This document shows positions 26,543 through 33,169 of a stretch of 64,000 nucleotides of DNA, one piece after another; within the stretch, counting starts at the first letter, position 1, and the number at the start of each line of letters is the position of its first letter. The translations under genes were made by a program, and so were the position numbers. Under the pieces are notes generated by a model. That model had not been told where the DNA came from. It did no database searches and saw only the letters and a list, made by a program, of their open reading frames with translations. Source of the DNA: Caulobacter mirabilis (GTDB lineage Bacteria; Pseudomonadota; Alphaproteobacteria; Caulobacterales; Caulobacteraceae); contig NZ_CP024201.1 in NCBI RefSeq assembly GCF_002749615.1, positions 3,701,001 to 3,765,000 of the forward strand, given 5' to 3'.

Positions 26543-26631
26543 CACCGTCTCCCTTGGCGTCATCGGCCTCATCCCGGAGGCTCTTCAAACGATAGTTTAG
26601 TTATCAGCATTCAGGTGTGGAAGGGGCCACG

Positions 26632-27576
26632 TCATCTCTGATGCAGATGAGGCTGTCCGGGGATCGGGCTGCGGGCCTTCAGCACATAGTCCGCACGGAT
26701 CGAGCCGATGTAGAGGTCGCGCAGATCCTGCCCGCCCCATGTGACGTTCGTAGGATGGTTGACCAGCGCGCCGGACGGATCGTGGAACACGGTCTCCACG
26801 CCGCCGGACGGCGTGATCGCCACCACCTTGTTCGCCGCCGGCAGGCAGACCCAGAGATTGCCTTCGGCGTCCAGCCCGACGCCGTCGGTATAGCCCAGGT
26901 CCGCCGAGTGGTGGGACGCATGGGCTTCCGCCTCCGCATCGCCGCCCGACAGCAGGCGTCCGAGTTGCGGTCCGTAGCGTTCGCCCGGGCCGAGCTTGCC
27001 GCCGGGCAGCACCTCGAACCGCAGGACGTCGGCTCCGCTGGTCTGGGCGCAGTAGAGCCAGCGCTCGTCCGCCGACAACGCCAAGCCGTTGGGAAACTTC
27101 AGGGCCTCCGCCACAACGCTCGCGGAGCCGTCCGGACGCAGAACGAACAGAAAGCCGTCGGCGCGGCCGTCCAGGGCCTGGGGCCAGGTCTCGGCGTGGG
27201 TGGAGTTGGCGCACCAGATATTCCCGGCCCGGTCGATCACCGGATAATTGGCCGACGTCAGCCGCCGGCCCTCGACCTCTGCCAGCAGGATCTCATGCGC
27301 GCCGGTGGTCGGGTCGAACCGCTGCAGCGGCCCTTCCTCCCGGTCATAGATGCCGAAGTTGGCGATCAGGATGCGGTCCTGGCCGTCCATGTTGATCCCG
27401 TTGGGCGCCCCGCCCTTCGGTCCCATGCGGGTGAAACTTCCGTCAGGATGAATCTCCGCCACGGCGCACTGGTGGTCCGAGGCGAAGACGCGGCCGTCCC
27501 TGCCGACCACCACGTCTTCGGGCCTGTCGATGCCGACCGCGATCTTCCCGAACGCCTCCGTCGCGATCCAGCTCAT
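26632..27576 (-). CDS. SMP-30/gluconolactonase-family hydrolase
   Basis: 314 residues. A six-bladed beta-propeller of the SMP-30/LRE family is indicated by GIDRPEDVVVGRDGRVFASD, GGAPNGINMDGQDRILIANFG, ALKFPNGLALSADERWLYCAQT and GYTDGVGLDAEGNLWVCLPA. The Glu, Asn and Asp residues in these stretches form the metal site in the family. Members hydrolyse lactones or related cyclic esters. It is transcribed ahead of the aldehyde dehydrogenase (89 nt gap), supporting a role in the same catabolic block. Confidence 0.88.
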   Translation of the reverse strand: MSWIATEAFGKIAVGIDRPEDVVVGRDGRVFASDHQCAVAEIHPDGSFTRMGPKGGAPNGINMDGQDRILIANFGIYDREEGPLQRFDPTTGAHEILLAEVEGRRLTSANYPVIDRAGNIWCANSTHAETWPQALDGRADGFLFVLRPDGSASVVAEALKFPNGLALSADERWLYCAQTSGADVLRFEVLPGGKLGPGERYGPQLGRLLSGGDAEAEAHASHHSADLGYTDGVGLDAEGNLWVCLPAANKVVAITPSGGVETVFHDPSGALVNHPTNVTWGGQDLRDLYIGSIRADYVLKARSPIPGQPHLHQR

Positions 27577-27606
27577 GACCCCAACCTCCCTATGATCTCG
27601 TTGCGA

Positions 27607-28077
27607 TCACCAGAGCACATCGACAGGGCGGACGCCAAAGGCCTCTTCGATCCGGCGGCGGTGCCCGGGCCTGATCCCCTCCGGCAGGGCGTCGGGGGCG
27701 AACCACCCGCGGTTCGCGATCTCGCCGCGCGAGGTCGGCTCGCACGGCTCCCAGACCTCGACCCGATAGACCAGGAGGTGATCGCCCGGATAGTTGGCCT
27801 CGTTGGAATGAAACGACATCAGCTGCGCGGGAGCGGTCACCCGCACGCCGGCCTCCTCGATCAGTTCGCGGGCGAGCGAGGCTTCGGCCGTCTCGCCCCG
27901 CTCCACGCCGCCGCCCGGCAGAAACCAGCCGTCCGTGTAGGTGTGCTCGACCAGCAGGACCCGCCCCTCGGCGTCGATCACCAGGCCGCGCACGCCCAGC
28001 GTCAGCCCGCGCGTCGTCCGCTGATGAAGGCGGATCAGCGGCCTGAGGACCGGCTCGATGTGGCGTTTCCAGGACAT
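27607..28077 (-). CDS. Nudix hydrolase
   Basis: 156 residues. The full Nudix box is visible: GGVERGETAEASLARELIEEAGV, split as G, five residues, E, seven residues, REL, two Glu and Gly. The preceding VEHTYTDGWFLPGGG is the usual strand. These enzymes cleave nucleoside diphosphates linked to another group, needing Mg2+. Substrate is unknown. It lies 29 nt upstream of the SMP-30 gene start on the same strand, but need not share its function. Confidence 0.9.
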   Translation of the reverse strand: MSWKRHIEPVLRPLIRLHQRTTRGLTLGVRGLVIDAEGRVLLVEHTYTDGWFLPGGGVERGETAEASLARELIEEAGVRVTAPAQLMSFHSNEANYPGDHLLVYRVEVWEPCEPTSRGEIANRGWFAPDALPEGIRPGHRRRIEEAFGVRPVDVLW

Positions 28078-28099
28078 GGCGCGAGCCTAGTGCGGCGAC

Positions 28100-28128
28100 T
28101 TGCGGCGCGCGAGCGCGGAGGCTAAAGC
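28100..28128 (+). promoter_or_regulatory. Candidate promoter for the 26-residue ORF
   Basis: TTGCGGC (28100-28106), a 14-nt spacer and GCTAAAGC (28121-28128) closely resemble the Caulobacter housekeeping promoter consensus TTGACGS, N10-14, GCTANAWC; the -10 matches at seven of eight positions. The expected start at about 28136 gives a leader of some 20 nt before ATG 28158. Confidence 0.5.
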
Positions 28129-28157
28129 GTCCCCACTGTTTCTACGGGGATCCCCAA

Positions 28158-28238
28158 ATGATCGCGCTGTACACCATCTTCGGCTGGGTCGCCGTTCTCG
28201 CCGCCATCAACTTCTTCGAGTTCGGCCGCGTCGACTAG
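28158..28238 (+). CDS. 26-residue putative membrane microprotein
   Basis: ATG at 28158 begins MIALYTIFGWVAVLAAINFFE and ends FGRVD with TAG at 28236-28238. Almost the whole protein is one hydrophobic helix with an acidic end. Support for it being a gene: a good promoter-like pair 30-58 nt upstream, a purine stretch GGGGATCC before the ATG, and a stop codon that interlocks with the convergent gene on CTAG, as three longer genes in this window do. No family known to me. Confidence 0.55.
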   Translation: MIALYTIFGWVAVLAAINFFEFGRVD

Positions 28239-28993
28239 GACGACGACTGAGGCGCGGAGGCGGCCAGGGCCGCCTTCAGCTTCGCGATCGGCACCGGCTT
28301 GGCGAACAGCCCATGGAAGCCGGCCTGCCGCAGGGCCCAGCCGCTGATCTGGCGATCGGCGGCCGACATCGCGAACACAGGCGCATCGGCCACGCCGGCC
28401 AGCTCCAAGGCGTCTCCCGATTCCAGATAGAGCTCGATCAGCACGGCGGCCCAGGGCCCGCCGGCGAACAGGGCATGCAGCGCCGTCTCCGCCCCCGTCG
28501 CCGTCCGGCAGGCGAAGCCCTCCGCCTCGAGCGCCGCGGCCAGTTCCACGCGCGCCGTCGGATCATCGTCGATGACCAGGACCTTGCGGCGCGCCAGCGG
28601 CGCCGAAAGGGTGACGGCCCAGGTTCGGTCGCTTCCCGCCGTCGCCGTCAGCCGGACCAGATCCCCCTCCGACTCCGCCTGCAGGCAGATCGAATGCCCC
28701 TGCCCGTCGGCCAGCGCGGTTCCCGCCAGCTTGCGTACGGTTTCCAGCAGATGTGCGGGATCGATCTCCCGCGGAACCCTCAAGGCCGGATCGATGCGGG
28801 TCGAGACCGAAACCCCGCGTCGCCCGGAAGCCTCCGCCGCTTCATCGACTGCTCGGTCGATCAACTGGAAGAGGTCGCGCGGATCGGGCGCCTTGCGATG
28901 CGCCTGCGTGTCCGCTTGATTGCGCGGCATGACCGCGCCGCTGCCGAAACCACCCATGGAAGCAACATCCATTCCTACAGTCTCAGATTGCAT
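28235..28993 (-). CDS. Degenerate receiver-domain protein with a histidine-kinase-like N-terminal half
   Basis: About 252 residues from ATG 28993 (downstream ATGs are possible). Residues about 35-145 look like a worn HATPase or kinase catalytic domain, without the His box or a glycine-rich nucleotide lid. Residues about 150-250 form a receiver fold: KVLVIDDDPTARVELAAALE with the acidic pocket, then VLIELYLESGDALELA, FAMSAAD and FAKPVPI. The position that normally holds the phosphorylated Asp is Glu (in VLIEL). It is probably not phosphorylated and may mimic the active state or act as a binding module. It starts only 18 nt from the divergent SDR gene. Confidence 0.78.
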   Translation of the reverse strand: MQSETVGMDVASMGGFGSGAVMPRNQADTQAHRKAPDPRDLFQLIDRAVDEAAEASGRRGVSVSTRIDPALRVPREIDPAHLLETVRKLAGTALADGQGHSICLQAESEGDLVRLTATAGSDRTWAVTLSAPLARRKVLVIDDDPTARVELAAALEAEGFACRTATGAETALHALFAGGPWAAVLIELYLESGDALELAGVADAPVFAMSAADRQISGWALRQAGFHGLFAKPVPIAKLKAALAASAPQSSS

Positions 28994-29011
28994 CAACAAG
29001 GTTGAGACCCT

Positions 29012-29755
29012 GTGAACGGGGTCGCCCTAATCACAGGCGCGGCCCGCAGAATCGGCCGCGCCCTGGCCGTCGAGGCCGCCCGCGCCGGTTTCGACGTCGC
29101 CGTCCATCACCGCAGCTCGTCCGACGACGCCGAAGAGACCGGCGCCATGGTCCGCGCCGAAGGCCGTCGGGCCCTTTTGCTGGACGGCGACCTGACCTCG
29201 CCCGACGCCGCCCATCTGATGGCCCGGGCCGAGGCGCTGGGTCCGGTGACCCTGCTGGTCAACAACGCTTCGCTGTTTCTGGATGACCGTTTCGGCACAA
29301 CCAGCGCCGAGGACATCGACGCCCACATGGCCGTCAACCTGCGCGCGCCGGTGGTGCTCGCCCAGGCCATGGCGGCCAATCTGCAGGCCGATCGCGAAGG
29401 ACTGATCGTCAATATCGTCGACCAGCGCGTCTGGCGGCCGAACCCGCAGTACTTCAGCTACAGCCTGTCGAAGGGCGCGCTCTGGTACGCGACCCAGACG
29501 ATGGCCCAGAGCCTGGCGCCCCGCATCCGCGTCAACGCCATCGGGCCAGGCCCGACTCTGGGTTCGGTGCATCAGGCGCCGGGCGTATTCGAGGCGGAAG
29601 CCGCCGGCACGCCGCTGGGCCGCCGCGTGGCGCCCGAGGACATCGCCCGTGCGCTTCGGTACCTCATTGACGCAAGGACAGTGACGGGCCAGATGATCGC
29701 CGTGGACAGCGGGCAGCATCTGGCCTGGCGCACGCCCGACATCATCGACCCGTAG
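29012..29755 (+). CDS. Short-chain dehydrogenase, pteridine-reductase-like
   Basis: 247 residues, GTG start at 29012. The nucleotide motif TGAARRIGRA fits TGxxxRxG, the signature of pteridine reductases (PTR1/FolM) rather than the usual TGxxxGIG. NNAS and the catalytic YSLSK follow, with IGPGPTL in the C-terminal part. It sits 28 nt before folB, so it probably reduces dihydropterin or dihydromonapterin with NADPH in folate or pterin metabolism. Family is certain; the pterin role is inferred from motif plus neighbour. Confidence 0.87.
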   Translation: MNGVALITGAARRIGRALAVEAARAGFDVAVHHRSSSDDAEETGAMVRAEGRRALLLDGDLTSPDAAHLMARAEALGPVTLLVNNASLFLDDRFGTTSAEDIDAHMAVNLRAPVVLAQAMAANLQADREGLIVNIVDQRVWRPNPQYFSYSLSKGALWYATQTMAQSLAPRIRVNAIGPGPTLGSVHQAPGVFEAEAAGTPLGRRVAPEDIARALRYLIDARTVTGQMIAVDSGQHLAWRTPDIIDP

Positions 29756-29783
29756 CGAGGCCCAGTTGGCGGCGTCTCCCCTC

Positions 29784-30176
29784 ATGCTCGACCAGACCCC
29801 GGACGGCGCGCCCGCGGCGCGGGTGGTGATCGCCAAGGTCTTCGTGCGCGGCCTGCGCGTGGACGCCGAGGTCGGCGTCTATCATCACGAACGCGGCAAG
29901 CTGCAGCCGCTGGTGATCGACGTCGAGCTCGATGTCGCCGCTGTCGGCGCCCAGAAGCTGGCCGACACCCTGAACTATGAGAGCATCCGCGAGAGCGCGA
30001 AGATGCTGGCGGCCGACGGGCATATCGAACTGGTCGAGATGTTCGCCGAGCGGCTGGCCCAGCGCTGCTTGGTGGACCCGCGTGTCACCCGGGCCCGGGT
30101 CCGGGTGGAGAAGCCGCATGCGCTCGCGCCGGACGCCGAAGCGGCCGGGGTCGAGATCACGGCGGTCCGGGCCTGA
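29784..30176 (+). CDS. folB: Dihydroneopterin aldolase
   Basis: 130 residues from ATG 29784; TTG 29766 in frame is an alternative. Recognisable FolB features are VFVRGLRVDAEVGVYHHERGKLQPLVIDVEL, LADTLNYESI, ELVEMFAERLAQRCL and RVRVEKPHAL with the active-site Lys. The enzyme converts 7,8-dihydroneopterin to 6-hydroxymethyl-dihydropterin in folate synthesis. Its stop TGA lies inside a CTGA that appears to start the next gene. Confidence 0.92.
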   Translation: MLDQTPDGAPAARVVIAKVFVRGLRVDAEVGVYHHERGKLQPLVIDVELDVAAVGAQKLADTLNYESIRESAKMLAADGHIELVEMFAERLAQRCLVDPRVTRARVRVEKPHALAPDAEAAGVEITAVRA

Positions 30177-30739
30177 CGCCCGCCCCATCCCCCACCCCGT
30201 CTCACGCCGCGCGCCTGGCGCCGCTGCGTCCCGAAACCACCTGGACGCTCGACGGCGGAGACCTCGTCGAACAGACCGGACGTCGCCTTCGCCGCTGGCC
30301 GCTGTCGACCCTGCGCGAGGCGAGGTTCACGGCCTCCGCGGGCGGACGCCGCGCCGCGGTTCTGCGCTTCGCCAGGGGCCGGGCCTTTCTGACCTCCCAC
30401 AGCTGGGCCGGCCCCGGCCGGTTCGAGGACCGCACCGCGCGCTACGCCGCCTTCCTGCGCACTGTCGCCGCCGCCTCGGCCGAGACGGCGCCTACGGCGC
30501 GTTTCACGACCGGCGCTCTGGGCCCCCGTGAGGTCGTGGTCTGGATGGTCGCCCTGCTCGGCGTCGGCGTGGCCGCATTGATGCTGTTCTCGCTGACCGC
30601 CGGCGCGGCCGGGCTCGGCGCCGCCTTGGCCGCAAGGCTGCTGTTCGTGCTGATCCTGGTGTTCGCCGCGACGCCCTGGCTGGCGCCGCCGGAGCCGCGG
30701 CTCGACCCGTCCGCCCTGCCCTCGGGACTGCTCGGCTGA
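30173..30739 (+). CDS. Conserved-looking membrane protein of unknown function with apparent CTG start
   Basis: The frame from 30173 to 30739 reads as a sensible 188-residue protein: a soluble N-terminal part (RPETTWTLDGGDLVEQTGRR, FARGRAFLTSHSW, ARYAAFLRT) and then two membrane segments from about residue 122 (VVWMVALLGVGVAALMLFSL, then ARLLFVLILVFAATPW). No ATG, GTG or TTG occurs in frame between the folB region and the Val-Val-Trp-Met block, so conventional starts would lose the soluble part. The codon CTG at 30173 overlaps the folB stop TGA by 3 nt, as an ATGA junction would. The function is unknown. Confidence 0.65.
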   Translation: MTPAPSPTPSHAARLAPLRPETTWTLDGGDLVEQTGRRLRRWPLSTLREARFTASAGGRRAAVLRFARGRAFLTSHSWAGPGRFEDRTARYAAFLRTVAAASAETAPTARFTTGALGPREVVVWMVALLGVGVAALMLFSLTAGAAGLGAALAARLLFVLILVFAATPWLAPPEPRLDPSALPSGLLG

Positions 30740-30798
30740 GGCGTTTGCCATGACGAGGGTTTGCGGTCAGCATGCCCGCCTCGCAGGGGAGCCAGACC

Positions 30799-31215
30799 AT
30801 GACCGCCGAGCCCGCCGCCGTCTCCAAGCCGCATGAGGATCGCGTCCTTCCCGCAGTCGTCTACGCCCTATACGTCATCGGCGCCCTGACCGTGCTGGTG
30901 ACGGTGTTCATCGGCCTGATCATCGCCTACGCCAACCGCGGAACAGCCGGCCCGCGCATGGCGACCCACTACCAGTTCCTGATCCAGACCTTCTGGAAGA
31001 CCATCTGGTGGTTCATCATCGGGGTCATCGTCGGCGTCGTCGGCCTGATCTTCACCATCACTCTGATCCTGTCGCCGCTCGGCATCCCGATGATGGTCAT
31101 CGGCTGGGGCGTCGCCGGCCTGGTCGGGCTCTGGTTCTACATTCGCTGCGCGATGGGCCTGATCTACCTGGCGCAGGACGAGGCCTACCCGCGCCCCGAC
31201 GCCTGGCTGCTTTAG
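30799..31215 (+). CDS. DUF4870/Tic20-like small membrane protein
   Basis: 138 residues from ATG 30799, preceded by AGGGGAG. Three or four membrane segments: VVYALYVIGALTVLVTVFIG, then FWKTIWWFIIGVIVGVVGLI and a third pair around IPMMVIGWGVAGLVGLWFYI. The ending YLAQDEAYPRPDAW is typical of the DUF4870 family in alphaproteobacteria. No enzymatic residues stand out. It follows the membrane protein at 30173-30739 by 59 nt on the same strand. Confidence 0.8.
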   Translation: MTAEPAAVSKPHEDRVLPAVVYALYVIGALTVLVTVFIGLIIAYANRGTAGPRMATHYQFLIQTFWKTIWWFIIGVIVGVVGLIFTITLILSPLGIPMMVIGWGVAGLVGLWFYIRCAMGLIYLAQDEAYPRPDAWLL

Positions 31216-31248
31216 AGGCAGCCGCCGGCTCGAATGCCCAAGGATCGG

Positions 31249-31278
31249 CCGCCAGGCGACGTCGCCTTCCCCTGGCGG
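31249..31278 (+). terminator. Possible termination hairpin after the DUF4870-like gene
   Basis: Arms CCGCCAGG (31249-31256) and CCTGGCGG (31271-31278) enclose a smaller self-complementary GGCGAC/GTCGCC. The stem is followed by TTGAGGCGCTTT, only a weak U-tract. Confidence 0.4.
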
Positions 31279-31355
31279 TTGAGGCGCTTTGACCAAGAGC
31301 GTTCAACGAACCAGGGTCGCGCCACGTTCGGATCGAGACGGGGGGTCCTGGTCAC

Positions 31356-31706
31356 ATGGCGTCGCGGATTCTCAGCCTGTTGCTGGGCGCACTGCTGACG
31401 ACCGTCGGCTGGGCTTTGGTCGATCCGAAGGGACTGGTCGGCGCAAAGCTGCCCGGCCTCGAACACTTGGGGGCGTTCGAGGGCCATCGGGCTTTCATAG
31501 GCTGGGGAGCCGTGGCGCTGGGGGGCGTCGCGATCCTGGCAGCCTTGCTGCGCGACGATCATAAGGGGGCAGGAAGGCGCCGAAATCCGCCGATCGTGGA
31601 TTTCGGCGCCGACCCCGAACCGTCGACGGCGACCGAACCGGCCGCCGTTGCGGAAGAGCCGGCGACGCCTCTGGGACGTTCGCCGAGCCCCTCCCCGCTC
31701 TGGTAG
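31356..31706 (+). CDS. Small two-span membrane protein, hypothetical
   Basis: 116 residues. Hydrophobic segments lie at about 4-20 (ILSLLLGALLTTVGWAL) and 47-64 (FIGWGAVALGGVAILAALL). A Pro/Ala/Glu-rich cytoplasmic-looking tail follows from about residue 77. No family recognised. A perfect 13-bp inverted repeat (31576-31610) lies within the tail-coding part and may serve the convergent ilvE transcript. It ends 3 nt from the ilvE stop codon. Confidence 0.62.
   Translation: MASRILSLLLGALLTTVGWALVDPKGLVGAKLPGLEHLGAFEGHRAFIGWGAVALGGVAILAALLRDDHKGAGRRRNPPIVDFGADPEPSTATEPAAVAEEPATPLGRSPSPSPLW
31576..31610. repeat. Perfect 13-bp inverted repeat, possible ilvE terminator
   Basis: GGCGCCGAAATCC (31576-31588) and GGATTTCGGCGCC (31598-31610) flank 9 nt. 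Read on the minus strand the stem is followed by TTCCTGCCCCCTTAT, a poor U-tract. It lies about 100 nt past the ilvE stop codon and inside the small convergent membrane-protein gene. Confidence 0.5.
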
Positions 31707-31709
31707 GCC

Positions 31710-32597
31710 TCAGGCCGGAACCAGCTCGCGGCGCACCAGGCGGGCGTATTCGTCCATCAGCGACAGCGAGATCTCGCCGGGCGTGAAGCGATACTGGCCC
31801 ACCTCGGCCACCGGCGTCACCTCGGCGGCGGTGCCGACGATGAAGCACTCGGTGAAGTCCGACAGTTCCTCGGGCTTGATGTGCCGCTCGATGACCTGCA
31901 GGCCGCGATCCTTGGCCAGGCGGATGACCGTCTGGCGCGTGATGCCGTTCAGGAAGCAGTCCGGCGTCGGGGTGTGGATCGCGCCGTCCTTCACGAAGAA
32001 CACGTTGGCGCCCGTCGCCTCGGCAACGTAGCCGCGGTAGTCGAGCATCATGGCGTCCGAATAGCCGTCCTTCTCCGCCGCATGCTTGGAGATGGTGCAG
32101 ATCATGTACAGGCCCGCCGCCTTGGCCGCGACGGGGGCGGTCTCCGGCGAGGGGCGGTTGTACTTGGCCCAGGTGAGGCGGATGCCCTTCTTCTTGGCCT
32201 CGGGATCGAAGTAGCTCGGCCAGTCCCACACCGCGATGGCGACGTGGATCTTGGTCTGCTGCGCCGACACGCCGATCATCTCCGACCCGCGCCAGGCAAT
32301 CGGGCGCAGATAGCAGTCGGTCAGGCCGTTCTTGGCGCAGGTCGCCTTGCAGGCCTCGTCGATCTCGGCCACCGTGTAGGGGATCTTGAAATCGAGGATT
32401 TCGGCCGACTTGAAGAAGCGCTCGGTGTGGGCCGTCAGTTCGAAGATCTCGCCGCCGTACATCCGCTCGCCTTCAAACACCGAAGAGGCGTAGTGGAGGC
32501 CGTGGGTCAGTACGTGCACCTTCGCCTCGCGCCAGGGCACGAACTGGCCGTCCAGCCAGATCCAACCGTCGCGATCGTCGAAGGGAACGAGAGACAT
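31710..32597 (-). CDS. ilvE: Branched-chain amino acid aminotransferase
   Basis: 295 residues from ATG 32597, which has AAAGGAGG about 8 nt upstream; a TTG within that ribosome site is a false earlier start. Fold class IV PLP enzyme: HGLHYASSVFEGERMY at the N-terminus, YLRPIAWRG, ISKHAAEKDGYSDAMMLD carrying the PLP-binding Lys, EATGANVFFV, LNGITRQTVIRLA and GTAAEVTPV. It transfers the amino group between glutamate and the branched-chain 2-oxo acids in the last step of Val, Leu and Ile synthesis. It is divergent from the MarR-type regulator gene. Confidence 0.95.
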   Translation of the reverse strand: MSLVPFDDRDGWIWLDGQFVPWREAKVHVLTHGLHYASSVFEGERMYGGEIFELTAHTERFFKSAEILDFKIPYTVAEIDEACKATCAKNGLTDCYLRPIAWRGSEMIGVSAQQTKIHVAIAVWDWPSYFDPEAKKKGIRLTWAKYNRPSPETAPVAAKAAGLYMICTISKHAAEKDGYSDAMMLDYRGYVAEATGANVFFVKDGAIHTPTPDCFLNGITRQTVIRLAKDRGLQVIERHIKPEELSDFTECFIVGTAAEVTPVAEVGQYRFTPGEISLSLMDEYARLVRRELVPA

Positions 32598-32630
32598 TTC
32601 GAAAATTCCTCCTTTCAAGGAAGCGGCGAC

Positions 32631-32659
32631 CTTAGACGCCTCCGCGGCGTCCGCGTCAA
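32631..32659 (-). promoter_or_regulatory. Candidate ilvE promoter with embedded inverted repeat
   Basis: On the minus strand TTGACG (32659-32654), 17 nt and TCTAAG (32636-32631) form a good sigma-70-type promoter placed about 35 nt before the ilvE ATG. Between the boxes lies GACGCC, 5 nt, GGCGTC (32635-32651), a candidate operator that could serve the divergent MarR-type gene as well. Confidence 0.5.
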
Positions 32660-32683
32660 ACAGAATGGCCTCAAATCACGACC

Positions 32684-33166
32684 ATGTCGGCTGATCCCCG
32701 CCTGATCCTGCGCGAAGAGGAGCTCGACTCCGGCCTCGAGCTGATGCTCCTGGCCGAGGCGACCCTGTGGGCGACCGTCGACGCCGCGCTGGAAGCCGAG
32801 ACCCAGGGCCTGGGCCGCCCGCACTGGCGCGCGGCCTTCCTGCTCCGACGTCGCCCGGGCGTCGGCACGCGCGACCTCGGCCGGCTGACCGGTTTGTCGA
32901 AACAGGCCGCCAGCCGCACTCTGAACGACCTGCTGAAGCTCGGCCTGGCCGAGATCGAGAGCGGCGATCTGGACGCCCGGCGGCGCCCGGCTCGCCTGAC
33001 CGAGGCGGGCCTTGCCTTCGAAGCCCGCATCGCCGAACGGCTGAGAACGCTGCTGGGACGGGCCTATCGCACCGGCGGGCTTGACGGCGTGGCCGGCGCG
33101 CGGCGCATTCTGGCCGCTCTGGCGGGGCCGCGCACGGGCGTGGGCCTGCGCCGCGAGGAGACCTGA
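32684..33166 (+). CDS. MarR-family transcriptional regulator, PetP-like
   Basis: 160 residues with a winged helix-turn-helix in the middle (TRDLGRLTGLSKQAASRTLNDLLKLGLAEIE, then the wing SGDLDARRRPARLTEAG). A MarR-type protein directly before an OmpR-type response regulator matches the PetP-PetR pair of Rhodobacter and Caulobacter relatives. Only 3 nt separate it from the response regulator gene. The inverted repeat in the upstream divergent region (32635-32651) is a possible binding site. Confidence 0.85.
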   Translation: MSADPRLILREEELDSGLELMLLAEATLWATVDAALEAETQGLGRPHWRAAFLLRRRPGVGTRDLGRLTGLSKQAASRTLNDLLKLGLAEIESGDLDARRRPARLTEAGLAFEARIAERLRTLLGRAYRTGGLDGVAGARRILAALAGPRTGVGLRREET

Positions 33167-33169
33167 GGC

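Noticed and set aside
26591..26605. GATAGTTTAGTTATC as a regulator operator before the aldehyde dehydrogenase
   Set aside because: Only the outer four bases and one inner pair are symmetrical; too weak to call without further copies.
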